Positions 8,422 to 16,505 of a stretch of DNA of 64,000 bases are shown here, one piece after another; position 1 is the first letter of the stretch; every line of letters begins with the position of its first letter. The notes beneath the pieces are model-generated. The model saw only the letters and a list, made by a program, of their open reading frames with translations. It was not told where the DNA came from and made no database searches. The stretch covers positions 434,001 through 498,000 of the forward strand of contig CBDBGT010000005.1 of the NCBI GenBank assembly GCA_965205365.1, written 5' to 3'. The translations under genes were made by a program, and so were the position numbers. The stretch comes from JALZUR01 sp965205365 (GTDB lineage Bacteria > Bdellovibrionota > Bdellovibrionia > Bdellovibrionales > UBA1609).

Positions 8422-8784
8422 GTGAGTAAAGCCTCACAAATAACAAAAATTTCTAGGCAAAAAATATATCGAGTAAAAAAAGTTATAGAGACTAGGGGAG
8501 AGTTTTATTTTATTAAAACGTTTAAAGCTGAGTTTTATTCTAAAAATAAAAAAATGATGACAGATGAAAAACTTGTTGTTAATTTTTCTATACAGAATCC
8601 TCATCTTGGAGAAGCTCAAGTTTCAAAATTTATAAAAAAATATTTCTCCCTAAACTTAAGTAGGGGAAAGATTAGATATATATGGGCGAGGAACAACCTT
8701 GAAACTATTGCATTAAGAACCAGGGAAAAGCATGGGCCCACAAAAGGCAGTTTAAAGGCTTGTATAGGTTGCTGGTTAAGTTAA
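8422..8784 (+). pseudogene. N-terminal HTH part of a transposase (IS481-like), truncated
   Basis: About 120 residues with a helix-turn-helix (VSKASQITKISRQKIYRVKK) followed by the motif QNPHLGEAQVSKFIKKYF and IRYIWARNNLETIALR. This layout is typical of the DNA-binding half of IS481-like integrases, ahead of the missing DDE domain. The frame is open upstream of 8422 into the end of the IS66 fragment (VKAVRLSKELNS), so the true start has been lost. It is a remnant fused to the IS66 piece. Confidence 0.5.
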
Positions 8785-8836
8785 GTGTTTTTTTTAACCC
8801 ATCAATACTGACATAATCCCTTGGCAGTTAAAGTGA

Positions 8837-8857
8837 CAGTTTCCCTTGGTAATGACA
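8837..8857 (+). repeat. 21-bp direct repeat, left copy, bracketing the Fic region
   Basis: A 21-bp sequence starting CAGTTTCCCTTGG and ending TAATGACA is repeated exactly at 10496-10516 in the same orientation. The two copies enclose the Fic gene and its promoter. They may be ends of an old element or the product of recombination. Confidence 0.6.
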
Positions 8858-8918
8858 GGAGGTCCAAATGACAGGTATACCACCAGTTCGAATCTACTTT
8901 GCCTTCATTGGAAACGTA

Positions 8919-10028
8919 TTATTCTTCGCAGTCTGGCAGCCTGTAACTGGTGCTACGCCCGCCACCTGGGTTCTGAATAAAGGTGCCTCGTTCTTTCAGT
9001 TCTTGAATATCACGAAGTGCCGTATCATTTGAACACTTGGCCAGCTTTGCGTATTTTGAGGTGTTCATAAAGCCCTCAAAATCATCCTCAAGCATACGGT
9101 TAATGATCAATCGTTGCCGATCATTGACAGGCTTTTGATTGATCATATCCCAGAGCTGTACCTTGAACAGAACATTGCCAAGCGTCGTTTCCCCATTACT
9201 GATTGCCCGGCCAAGGCTGTCCAAGAACCATGACAGCCAGTCTGTTATATCAGGGTTAGCGCGTTGTTGATTCTCAAGCTGATCGTAATATTGTTTGCGT
9301 TCGGCTTCGATTTGGGACGAAAGACTGTAAAAACGGTCTGGCGTACCATCTGCACGAGCGAGCGCCATGTCACTAATGGCCCGGGCAATCCGTCCATTCC
9401 CATCTTCAAACGGATGGATTGTCACAAACCACAAGTGGGCTATGCCTGCTCTGATAACAGGGTCAGTGTCATCTTCTCCTGCCAGCCACGCTAGAAATGC
9501 ATCCATTTCCTTTTTAAGGCGCTCTGCACTTGGGGCTTCAAAGTGAATCTTTTCTTTGCCAATAGGACCGGAAACAACCTGCATGGGGCCAGCGTCAACA
9601 GTGCGCCAGCCACCAACGGTGATTTTGTGCATGCCGCTTCGTCCTGTTGGGAACAATGCAGCATGCCAGTCAAACAAACGATCTTTTGTCAGTGGCTTTG
9701 AGAATTGTTGTGTGGCATCTAGCATCATCTCCACAATACCTTCAACGTCGCGGCTTGCAGGGATAAGCCCAGCAATATCGATTCCGAGCCTACGAGCAAT
9801 GGAAGATCGAACCTCCTCTGGGTTTAGATTCTCACCTTCAATGGCCGATGATTTAACCACGTCATTGGTTAGCGTGCTAAGAGAAGCTTCACATTTAAGT
9901 TCAAAGCCAAACCCCTCCATGCGCCCCAGCAAACGACCTTGGCGATGACGTATATCAGCTAGCTTGGACACAAGGGTTTTTGCATCCCATGTAAAGCTTG
10001 GCCAGTTTTGATGTTCATGAATCCACAT
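8919..10028 (-). CDS. Fic-domain protein (putative AMP transferase) with N-terminal inhibitory helix and C-terminal winged helix
   Basis: I chose the ATG at 10028; the frame also allows a GTG three codons upstream. The protein is about 369 residues. The N-terminal segment carries the inhibitory motif SSAIEGE (Ser60, Glu64 in this numbering), which places it in the class with the helix inside the same chain. The Fic core has the complete active site HPFEDGNGRIAR at about 205-216, so transfer of a nucleotide from ATP to a protein hydroxyl is likely. The C-terminus (KLAKCSNDTALRDIQELKERG) is a winged HTH. Base composition is visibly richer in G+C than everything around it, and IS debris surrounds it, so recent horizontal transfer is likely. 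It has its own sigma-70 promoter and operator-like repeats. Confidence 0.9.
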   Translation of the reverse strand: MWIHEHQNWPSFTWDAKTLVSKLADIRHRQGRLLGRMEGFGFELKCEASLSTLTNDVVKSSAIEGENLNPEEVRSSIARRLGIDIAGLIPASRDVEGIVEMMLDATQQFSKPLTKDRLFDWHAALFPTGRSGMHKITVGGWRTVDAGPMQVVSGPIGKEKIHFEAPSAERLKKEMDAFLAWLAGEDDTDPVIRAGIAHLWFVTIHPFEDGNGRIARAISDMALARADGTPDRFYSLSSQIEAERKQYYDQLENQQRANPDITDWLSWFLDSLGRAISNGETTLGNVLFKVQLWDMINQKPVNDRQRLIINRMLEDDFEGFMNTSKYAKLAKCSNDTALRDIQELKERGTFIQNPGGGRSTSYRLPDCEE

Positions 10029-10030
10029 AT

Positions 10031-10112
10031 TAATCACCGCATTATTTAAGGTGATTATAGACTCTATTCACCGCAAGATCAAGATAAATCGCCGCAAAAC
10101 ATGCGGTGATTT
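10031..10112 (-). promoter_or_regulatory. Fic promoter with repeated GCGGTGA operator-like boxes
   Basis: On the reverse strand there is a good sigma-70 promoter: TTGATC (10082-10077), a 17-base spacer, then TATAAT (10059-10054). Boxes of TGCGGTGA lie around it: one just before the start codon (10033-10041), one in the spacer (around 10067-10074), and one in inverted orientation at about 10101-10110. A CGGCGATTT variant lies between them. Binding of a repressor across these sites would block the promoter; the protein's own C-terminal HTH is a candidate. Confidence 0.65.
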
Positions 10113-10127
10113 AGGCTGCTATTCACT

Positions 10128-10190
10128 GTCCGTCTTGACACATAGTTTACATTTTATACTGGAGACATGGTTTACACTTTCCTAGAAAGT
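10128..10190. other. IS-end-like sequence with repeated GTTTACA
   Basis: TTGACACATAGTTTACA and GAGACATGGTTTACAC occur about 30 bases apart in the same orientation. Such repeats resemble transposase-binding ends of IS481-type elements. No transposase is attached. The assignment is by resemblance only. Confidence 0.25.
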
Positions 10191-10270
10191 AGGCACTTAA
10201 AGTGTCATGAACCAAAGTTAATATTTAACTCGAGCTCAGACTTTTCTAAGGACCTAAGTTTTGAATAAAT

Positions 10271-10405
10271 ATTGTTAAGACTGTTTTTGAAATTTTAAAG
10301 GAAGAGTTTCATGTTGAACACTCCAGACACCGAAGTCTTAAAAAACTTTATAGTGAATCTTTTATGAGCATCAACTGGGTATTGTCTGAGCCCTTTTAAA
10401 CCGTT
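10271..10405 (+). pseudogene. C-terminal remnant of an IS982-family transposase
   Basis: The translation around 10277-10405 reads TVFEILKEEFHVEHSRHRSLKN, then after a one-base frameshift in an A run NFIVNLL, a stop, and ASTGYCLSPFKP. The EHSRHRS..NF..NLL pattern is the end of IS982 transposases. It is a short decayed fragment. Confidence 0.5.
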
Positions 10406-10495
10406 AATACCCCATGAAAATAGAATGTTGAACCAGATTTAAAAAGTTCGAACTCAGTTAAAATACAATACAATAATTTAACGCTGTGTGAGCGT

Positions 10496-10516
10496 CAGTT
10501 TCCCTTGGTAATGACA
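10496..10516 (+). repeat. 21-bp direct repeat, right copy, bracketing the Fic region
   Basis: Exact second copy of the 21-bp sequence at 8837-8857, in the same orientation. It lies just upstream of the toxin-antitoxin promoter. Confidence 0.6.
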
Positions 10517-10551
10517 ATTACCCCCTAATATTAGATGTTTAGGAATACAAC

Positions 10552-10594
10552 TTGACAAAGTACGCCAAATGACGTAGTTTATATATAGGAATTA
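10552..10594 (+). promoter_or_regulatory. Promoter and possible operator of the higBA-type operon
   Basis: A consensus -35 TTGACA at 10552-10557 is followed after 17 bases by TAGTTT as a weak -10. An inverted repeat TACG...CGTA lies in the spacer (10561-10576), where an antitoxin could bind. AGGA precedes the toxin ATG at 10597. The antitoxin gene now lies 2.5 kb downstream because of the insertions. Confidence 0.5.
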
Positions 10595-10760
10595 GGATGA
10601 TTGATAAAAAAATTATTTAGGTTCATGGGTAGTTAAGTTGACTTTGAAGGGAGTTAACTTATTATTATCACTGTGAAAAATAGGTATTTTGCTCGTTCAA
10701 GAATTTCAGAGGCTAAATTCAGGGAGATTATCAAGCTTTTTGCCAGTGATTTAACAACTC

Positions 10761-12242
10761 GGTTCACCGTTATCTAGAAGGGTGTGATCCATGCCAACAA
10801 GCCTAAAGTCCTGAAAAAGATAAACAAGCTCCCTCCACACAATTAAAATTTGGTTACTAAATAAACTAAATTGTCGGAGGATTAAATGGAGCTATTTGAA
10901 AAGTTAATCGTAAAATCACTAGGTCTTCAAGGTGTAAAATTAGAAAACTGGGAGGCTTGTGATAAAGAGTTAAAACTAGTCCTTTACGCAAAACAAGATC
11001 GTGAAAATGTAGGCTGTAATCAATGTGGCTGCCAAATATCTCATGTCCATGAGTGGAAGCTTCGAAAAATTAAAGCTTCTCCAATAGGCTCATATGAAGA
11101 GGTGTGGATTTACTTAAAACAGCTTCGAGGGCACTGCTTAATGTGTGATGATAAAGTCAGATCAGCTGGTGTTGATTTTACTCACCCTAATTTTGAAAAC
11201 TTAACTTACTCACTTGTAGAAAAAGCAGGACGTCTTTGTGAAGAGATGACTTGTGAGTCAGTTGCTAGAATTTTAAGAATGAACCCCAAGACTGTGTGGA
11301 ATTTGGATCAGTACCGGATGAAGCAAATAAAACCTCTTTTAAGCTATGCTGAAAGAAAGTTAGATTTAGAGCAGATGTCATCTGATGAGGTGCACTTTAG
11401 AACTATTTTTGGAAAGAAGTCTTGTGACAAGAATACGATTAAGTTCATCACAAATTTAGTCTGTACGAAGATGAGAAAGGTGCTCTCAAATGCAATGGGC
11501 AGAAAGGGTTCAAGCTTACTTAATTGTTTAAAGGTATTAACAAAAGAGCAGCTAGATAAGATCAAGTTTTTTGCAGTTGATATGCATGATGCTTTTATTG
11601 AGGCTGTGATAGGTAAATGTGAGAATGCTAAGGTCTGTGTTGATAGGTTCCATGTTGCAGAAGGGCTAAATAATTTTTTTGATGATGTGAGAAAATTTGA
11701 GTTTAAAAAAGCTAAAGAAAATGAAGATAAGTTTTTAATGGATGTGCTAGCACCTCATAAAAGATATATTTTAGTGGAGCGTGAGAAGAATTTATCTAAA
11801 GGAGATTTTACTAAATTAGAGAGGCTTTTAGATGTGAATAAGAACATTTTTAAAGCTTCAGTTTTAGTTGAGCACTTCCATAAAGTTTTAGATCAAAAGA
11901 ATGTAAAAGACTTTAGAAAAGCTCTGGTTCTTTGGTACCGATATGCAAGAGAGTCAAAATTAAAGCCCTTTTTGAAATTTGCAAAAACCTTAAGAAAGTA
12001 CAGAGGTTACATTGAAGGATATATTATGTCTGGGCTCACAACAGCAGTAAGTGAAGGCTTAAACAACAAGATTAAAGTGCTTAGAAGGATGGGCTATGGT
12101 TACACAAACCCAGAGTCATTTATGCACAAAATACTGCAGCGATGTGGACTTTTAAACTCAAATTACATCAATACTTCAAGTTGGTACTGGCCACCTCAAA
12201 TGAGATTGGCACAAACTACACCCTTCTAGATAACGGAGAGGC
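10761..12242. mobile_element. ISL3-family insertion sequence, apparently intact
   Basis: About 1.48 kb with inverted ends. The left end starts GGTTCACCGTTATCTAGAAG and the right end, read inward, GCCTCTCCGTTATCTAGAAG; the last 19 bases of the 25-bp repeat are identical. The target duplication is AACAACTC, possibly 9 bp with a preceding T (10753-10760 and 12244-12251). It sits inside the IS1595-family transposase gene. Confidence 0.88.
10886..12229 (+). CDS. ISL3-family transposase, full length
   Basis: A 447-residue protein with the ISL3 layout. The N-terminal zinc-binding region (CNQCGCQISHVHEWKLRKIK, then CLMCDDK) is followed by a helix-turn-helix (CESVARILRMNPKTVWNLD) and the catalytic DDE domain, with SSDEVHFR, VDMHDAFIEAV, CVDRFHVAEGLN and the terminal TTAVSEGLNNKIKVLRRMGYGY. 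The ATG has GGAGG five bases upstream. The reading frame and both element ends are intact, so the element may still move. Confidence 0.93.
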   Translation: MELFEKLIVKSLGLQGVKLENWEACDKELKLVLYAKQDRENVGCNQCGCQISHVHEWKLRKIKASPIGSYEEVWIYLKQLRGHCLMCDDKVRSAGVDFTHPNFENLTYSLVEKAGRLCEEMTCESVARILRMNPKTVWNLDQYRMKQIKPLLSYAERKLDLEQMSSDEVHFRTIFGKKSCDKNTIKFITNLVCTKMRKVLSNAMGRKGSSLLNCLKVLTKEQLDKIKFFAVDMHDAFIEAVIGKCENAKVCVDRFHVAEGLNNFFDDVRKFEFKKAKENEDKFLMDVLAPHKRYILVEREKNLSKGDFTKLERLLDVNKNIFKASVLVEHFHKVLDQKNVKDFRKALVLWYRYARESKLKPFLKFAKTLRKYRGYIEGYIMSGLTTAVSEGLNNKIKVLRRMGYGYTNPESFMHKILQRCGLLNSNYINTSSWYWPPQMRLAQTTPF

Positions 12243-13158
12243 TAACAACTCAACAGATTTCAGAATTAACAAAGCTTAACAGAAAAACTATAGGAAATAT
12301 TTTAAAAAAAGTACGATCAAAAATAGTTGAGCAATGCGAACAAGAAAGCCTTTTTGACTCTGGTGAAATAGAACTGGATGAAAGTTATTTTGGAGCAAGG
12401 AGAGTTAGAGGTCTTCGCGGAAGAGGAGCTAGAGGTAAAACCATTGTCTTTGGGCTTAAAAAAAGAAATGGTAAGGTTTATACTCAGATTATTAAAAACT
12501 GCTCTAAAAACGAGATTCTCCCTCTTATACGGGCTAAAATAAGCAAGGAGTCTACAGTTTATACAGATGGCTTTAGGACGTATGATGGTCTTGTGGATAT
12601 GGGTTATAAAAAACACTACAGAGTTCATCATGGAAAAAATGAATTTTCAAAAGCTGAAGGAAAAGTTAAAAACCATATTAATGGAATAGAGAATTTTTGG
12701 GGCTTAGCCAAAGTAAGACTTTCTAAATTTAGAGGAATGCATAAGAATACTTTTTATTTGCATTTAAAGGAGTGTGAGTTTAGGTTCAATCACAGAAATG
12801 AAGACCTCTATAGATTAATTCTTTCTATGCTGCGTCGTAACCCTCTTAACTACCCATGAACCATTATTTATTATGCAACAGAGAACGGAGGCTCACCTTT
12901 CAAGGATTGGCTAAAAAAAACTTGATAAGTTAACGAGAGTTATTGTTCTTCGCTTTATACAAAGAGTCGCAACTGGTGGAGCTAAAAAGTCCATAAAAGT
13001 TTTAAAAGATGGCGTTTTTGAAATTAAAATTACTCACGGTTCAGGCTATAGAATTTACTTTGCTGAGGAAGGTGACGAGATCATCATACTTCTAATTGGT
13101 GGCGATAAAAAAACTCAAGCCCGTGACATTGAAAAAGCAAAAGAATACTGGAGGAACT

Positions 13159-13470
13159 ATGGCAAATAGACATAAAGACTTTAACGAATTAGTCGCTCAA
13201 GAGTTTGAAGATTTAGAATTTTCTCAACTCTATATTACTAATTTGATTAACAATGAAGGGCTTACTCTTGAGGAAGCGTTGAGAGAGTCTATTAAGTCAA
13301 TGGGACTTCAGGCCTTTGCAAAAAAAGCAGAAATCTCAATTTCTTATGTCTCTGATTTTGTTAACCAAAGACGCAACTGGAGTACAGACAATTTACTTAA
13401 ATATATTCAACAAGTGTTTCATTTAAAAATCAAAATGGTTGTAGAGTCACCCAAAGGTGAAGTTGCATAG
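13159..13470 (+). CDS. higA: HigA-type antitoxin (HTH), orphaned by toxin disruption
   Basis: The start is the ATG at 13159, with GGAGG four bases upstream, which overlaps the end of the toxin frame by 11 bases as in many toxin-antitoxin pairs. The frame extends upstream to a GTG at 13096, but that part is only the toxin gene in another frame. The product is 103 residues: MANRHKDFNELVAQEFED, then an HTH region MGLQAFAKKAEISISYVSDFVNQ. It should bind the toxin and the operator at about 10560. Its promoter is now 2.5 kb away behind two insertion sequences, so expression may depend on element promoters. It remains uninterrupted although the toxin is dead. Confidence 0.85.
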   Translation: MANRHKDFNELVAQEFEDLEFSQLYITNLINNEGLTLEEALRESIKSMGLQAFAKKAEISISYVSDFVNQRRNWSTDNLLKYIQQVFHLKIKMVVESPKGEVA

Positions 13471-13491
13471 TACAAAACATATTAATTTTTT

Positions 13492-13752
13492 ATGCATTTT
13501 TTTGGAGTAAGTAAGAGTACTTTTTATTATTTAAATAATAAAAAAAGCTCAAAGTCGTTTCAAAGAAAAACAAAAATAAAGGAAAGAATTAAGAGCATTT
13601 TTCAATCATGGTATAAAACTTATGGTTCACCACGTATTTATGAGGAGTTAAAAGATAAAGAGATTTTCGTGAGTGAGAATACAGTTGCAAAATACATGAA
13701 GGAGTTGGGCTTAGATGCCTACAATAGATATTCTTGTAATTTGATTCCATGA
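13492..13752 (+). pseudogene. IS3-family OrfB fragment (N-terminal HTH_21 part)
   Basis: 86 residues beginning MHFFGVSKSTFYYLNN. It contains the IS3 OrfB sequence IFQSWYKTYGSPRIYEELKD and VSENTVAKYMKELGLDAY, which precedes the rve catalytic domain. The rest of the transposase is missing. No element ends were identified. Confidence 0.75.
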
Positions 13753-13892
13753 GTGAGTTTAGGAAAACAAAGAGTTGAGGTGTGCTGAATATTTTTTAAG
13801 TTTCACAAACCTATTGTAGGACAAGAGTTTTTGGAAATAAGGTTTTAGAAATTTTTGAACATAGCCTATATAAAAAGCTTTAAAATTTCTAA

Positions 13893-14240
13893 TTTATGGC
13901 ATTCCCTGTTCTTGAACTTGGTGGAACCTTTCCTTTATTCTCCAGCAACTACTTCTTATAACTTTCTAAAAGTGGCCTCTCATCAGATTTTTGAGCCTTA
14001 TACCTTTCTTCATTTGTAAAATTTCTTTCTCTATAAAACTCTTCTAATTTATAAATTCTCTTAAAAAACAACAAACCCTCTGCTGCTAAATTTGATTTCC
14101 CCTCACTTAAATCCATGGCCTTTTTAAACCCTCTCCTCCCATGGATCATACAACCTAATCTCAAAACTAGATCCTTTTCAAGGACATCACAACACCTGTC
14201 CTCGTCTCCTTATAAAACCCCTCCATAGGCTTACCTTTAA
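13893..14240 (-). pseudogene. IS66-family transposase fragment with stop codons
   Basis: The reverse strand reads GDEDRCCDVLEKDLVLRLGC then MIHGRRGFKKAMDLSEGK up to ESYKK. After a TAG in place of Trp it continues LLENKGKVPPSSRTGNAIN. It matches the IS66 protein at 18833-19507 segment by segment. There is also a TAA where that copy has Gln (GVL*GDED versus GVIQGDEH). It lacks both ends and is dead. Confidence 0.75.
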
Positions 14241-14308
14241 ACCTTTAATTCTTATTTAAAACACCACAGTAGCCTTTTAAAGTAAATTTTAAAAGTTTGA
14301 ACTTAAGG

Positions 14309-14785
14309 TTAGCGGTTGCTATTTAAAATTTTAGTTTTTTGTGATTTTGCAAATTTATCTAAAGCGTTAGAAAGTCTTTTAGAGCTAATGCTTAGCATTC
14401 TAATAGCTAATAAAGCTGCATTTTCATAGCTGTCAATTGCAACTGTAGCTACAGGAACTCCTTTTGGCATTTGTAAGATGGAGAGAAAAGAGTCTAGACC
14501 ATTTAAGCTTGTAATGTTAATGGGAACACCAATTACTGGAAGCGTTGTGTAGGCCGCAACCATACCGGGTAAGTGAGCTGCGCCACCTGCACCAGCAATA
14601 ATAATTTTAAGCCCATTTTTTTTAGCATTTCTAGCATATGAAGCCATGAAATCAGGAGTTCTATGGGCAGACACAGTTTTCACCTCGTAGGGGACTTTAA
14701 AATCATCTAAAAAGGAGAAAGCTTTCTTCATAACAGGAAGATCACTAGTGCTTCCCATAATAATTCCAACTACTGGTTTACTCAT
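14309..14785 (-). CDS. purE: N5-carboxyaminoimidazole ribonucleotide mutase (PurE class I)
   Basis: 158 residues. It rearranges N5-CAIR to CAIR in purine synthesis in the cytoplasm. Diagnostic segments: GSTSDLPVMKKA near the N-terminus, SAHRTPDFM (the active-site His), AGAGGAAHLPGM, and SLNGLDSFLSILQMPKGVPV with the family's QMP.G.PVAT motif. The presence of purK next door confirms class I. The ATG overlaps the purK stop by four bases (ATGA), so the two are translationally coupled. The small C-terminal extension is Lys/Ser-rich. Confidence 0.96.
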   Translation of the reverse strand: MSKPVVGIIMGSTSDLPVMKKAFSFLDDFKVPYEVKTVSAHRTPDFMASYARNAKKNGLKIIIAGAGGAAHLPGMVAAYTTLPVIGVPINITSLNGLDSFLSILQMPKGVPVATVAIDSYENAALLAIRMLSISSKRLSNALDKFAKSQKTKILNSNR

Positions 14786-15864
14786 AGTTTTTGTCCTTTT
14801 ACTGCTTTAAGGGCTAAGTTTAAAGCTTTATTAGGTGTATTGTCTAGAACAGTTAAATGGCCCATTTTTCTTCCTGGTTTATTGTCAAGCTTGCCGTACC
14901 AATGAAGGCTTCCTACATTCACAGTTTGAAGTTTTGGCTTTTTATGAGTGCTGCCAATGAGATTGACCATTGAAAAAGCTTTTTGTGGTTTGATTTTAGA
15001 AGGAAGTTTTTGGTTTAGTATTGAGAGTATATGCACATCAAACTGTGAAAGTGGTAAAGCTTCAATGGAGTAGTGGGCTGAGTTGTGAACTCTTGGAGCG
15101 ACCTCATTAACGAGAAGTTTTCCAGATGTAGTTTCAAAAAGTTCAAAAGCAATAATTCCTGTATAATCTAAGTGTGTAAGAAATTTCTTAATTTTTAAGA
15201 TAAGAGAGTCTAATTTTTTATTTTTTACAGGCCCTTTCACCCATAAGCACTTTGAATCTTTTTGAAAAGTTTCAACAAGGGGAAGAAGGGTGAAGTTTTT
15301 ATCTTTGGTCCGTGCAATGCTAAAGGCTAGTTCTCTTTTAAAAGGGATAAAATCTTCTTTAATCCAATGAGATGTGTTTTGCTCTTTTGATATAAAATTA
15401 TTATAAGAGTTTTTATCTTTACACACGACAGTACCATAACCATCATAACCAAAAAGGCGTTTTTTTAAAACCACAGGGTTTTTAAAAAAAGTGTTTTCAT
15501 TCAGTTTTATGAACTTTGATGTGGGAATTTTAAATTTTTCTAGTAATGTTTTTTGGCTTAAGCGGTCCCTTAGAAGCATCATACTTTTAGAGTTTAGTGA
15601 ATGAGTTTTAAGCTTAATCTGGCTCAGTTCTATAAATTCATTTTCAAAAATAACAGCGTTTAAATTTTTAGCCCAAATTTCAATTTTTTTATAATTAGTA
15701 AATTCACCCTTTGTATGAAAAGACGTAATTATAGCAGCAGGGTCTGATGTGCTCTCAGAATAAATATGAGCAGTGGCTCCCATTTTTTGAGCTGATTGTG
15801 CAAGCATTTTTGCTAGCTGTCCTCCGCCAATGATTCCTATGGATTTTGCATTAATAAAACTCAT
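14782..15864 (-). CDS. purK: N5-carboxyaminoimidazole ribonucleotide synthase (PurK)
   Basis: 360 residues, an ATP-grasp enzyme that makes N5-CAIR from AIR, bicarbonate and ATP and feeds PurE. The start SIGIIGGGQLAKMLAQSAQKMG is the family's N-terminal nucleotide-like fold. DRLSQKTLLEKFKIPTSKF, KKRLFGYDGYGTVV and ELFETTSGKLLVNEVAPRVHNSAH follow in the expected order, the last containing the metal-binding Glu and Asn. It sits upstream of purE with a 4-bp overlap. Glutaredoxin lies 84 bases upstream on the same strand. Confidence 0.95.
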   Translation of the reverse strand: MSFINAKSIGIIGGGQLAKMLAQSAQKMGATAHIYSESTSDPAAIITSFHTKGEFTNYKKIEIWAKNLNAVIFENEFIELSQIKLKTHSLNSKSMMLLRDRLSQKTLLEKFKIPTSKFIKLNENTFFKNPVVLKKRLFGYDGYGTVVCKDKNSYNNFISKEQNTSHWIKEDFIPFKRELAFSIARTKDKNFTLLPLVETFQKDSKCLWVKGPVKNKKLDSLILKIKKFLTHLDYTGIIAFELFETTSGKLLVNEVAPRVHNSAHYSIEALPLSQFDVHILSILNQKLPSKIKPQKAFSMVNLIGSTHKKPKLQTVNVGSLHWYGKLDNKPGRKMGHLTVLDNTPNKALNLALKAVKGQKL

Positions 15865-15948
15865 TTTATCAACCTAATAAAGAGAGGAGACTTGTCAAAT
15901 TAAATCTTTTATACTTTGCGTAGTTTTTATGATGGGGCTTAAATTTAA

Positions 15949-16188
15949 TTAAAGTTTTTCAGATGCATTTAATGCAGAAAGCTCTGAAAATCCACCAATA
16001 AAAACATCATCAATAAAAATTTGTGGCACAGTTTTTTGGCCAGTGCGTTCACGAAGCTTTATGAGTTCACTGTCTTTACCATCTAAGGCATGTTCAGTGA
16101 ACTTTATCCCGTTTTCAGTAAGAAGATTTTTAGCTCTTATACAGTATGGGCAGTGGCCCCAAGTGTAAATTTCAATTTTTCTAGACAT
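15949..16188 (-). CDS. grxC: Glutaredoxin 3 type
   Basis: 79 residues with the dithiol active site CPYC in YTWGHCPYCIRAKNLL, then TVPQIFIDD (cis-Pro) and FIGGFSEL, which binds glutathione. The length and motif order are those of bacterial glutaredoxin 3, a cytoplasmic reductant for disulfides. An excellent Shine-Dalgarno (AAGGAGG) precedes the ATG. It may lead a short operon with purK and purE. Confidence 0.93.
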   Translation of the reverse strand: MSRKIEIYTWGHCPYCIRAKNLLTENGIKFTEHALDGKDSELIKLRERTGQKTVPQIFIDDVFIGGFSELSALNASEKL

Positions 16189-16505
16189 GGGAAAAACCTC
16201 CTTAATCTAATTCTTAGATCATATAAAGTATGAAAAGACTAAGTTATAACAATAGGGGCTTAGACTTGTCTTATGTAAGACTAAACTTCAATTAAGCTAT
16301 GTCAATGGAAAAAAAATTTTGTGATTTAAACAAAATATTAAAAAAAATAGAAGGTAAACTTGACTAAGCATTTTAACAAATTTGTATTAAGTGGTGGGAT
16401 TAAACCTAAATAAATTCAACTCATTACTGAATATAAAGATTATTTTATAGCAGTCACTATTTAAAAAAAATTAAATGTAGTGGCCAATGGTATAAGAGTG
16501 TGCAT
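16189..16505. other. Intergenic region between glutaredoxin and permease genes
   Basis: A+T-rich, about 320 bases, no gene seen. It must carry the reverse-strand promoter for the glutaredoxin gene; TATATGAT about 30 bases upstream of its start is a possible -10. A short inverted repeat GTCTTA-TG-TAAGAC lies at 16268-16281. The rest shows nothing recognisable. Confidence 0.4.

Larger units (their letters stand above)
10673..12859 (+). pseudogene. IS1595-family transposase, split by the ISL3 insertion
   Basis: The left part (10673-10760) reads VKNRYFARSRISEAKFREII. The right part (from 12252) reads QQISELTKLNRKTIGNILKK through the catalytic region GEIELDESYFG, YTDGFRTYD and HINGIENFWGLAK. Removing the ISL3 element and one target copy joins them in frame into an unbroken 231-residue transposase of normal family length. 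The ISL3 insertion is therefore the only lesion and is probably recent. The stop lies inside the right terminal repeat, as is common in this group. Confidence 0.88.
10620..12862. mobile_element. IS1595-family element (IS1016-like) interrupted by an ISL3 element
   Basis: Perfect 18-bp terminal inverted repeats, GGTTCATGGGTAGTTAAG at 10620-10637 and its complement at 12845-12862. It is flanked by an 8-bp direct repeat ATTATTTA (10612-10619 and 12863-12870). Both features fit the IS1595 family. Without the inserted ISL3 element it would be about 0.75 kb and carry one intact transposase. Confidence 0.9.
10597..13169 (+). pseudogene. higB: HigB/RelE-type toxin gene, split by nested insertion sequences and frameshifted
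   Basis: The first eight codons (MIDKKIIY, 10597-10619) lie left of an IS1595-family element and the rest lies right of it (from 12871). Joining them after removing the element and one copy of the 8-bp duplication ATTATTTA gives MIDKKIIYYATENGGSPFKD in one frame. It continues WLKKLDKLTRVIVLRF and ends EYWRNYGK at the TAG 13167-13169. This is a phage-derived Gp49/HigB-like toxin of about 106 residues, a family of ribosome-dependent mRNA interferases. One more lesion is present: the A8 run at 12913-12920 puts the two halves in different frames. The toxin is therefore dead, while the antitoxin that overlaps its last 11 bases is intact. Confidence 0.85.

Noticed and set aside
8880..8910. GTTCGAATC, resembling a tRNA T-loop and possible attachment site
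   Set aside because: The flanking stem does not pair well and no other tRNA arm is present.
9556..9948. Forward ORF of 130 codons within the Fic gene
   Set aside because: Antisense to a gene with a complete active site and a good promoter; the higher G+C content removes stops by chance.
13096..13158. N-terminal extension of the antitoxin to a GTG at 13096
   Set aside because: This stretch is the toxin C-terminus in another frame; the ATG at 13159 has a perfect GGAGG site and gives the usual antitoxin length.
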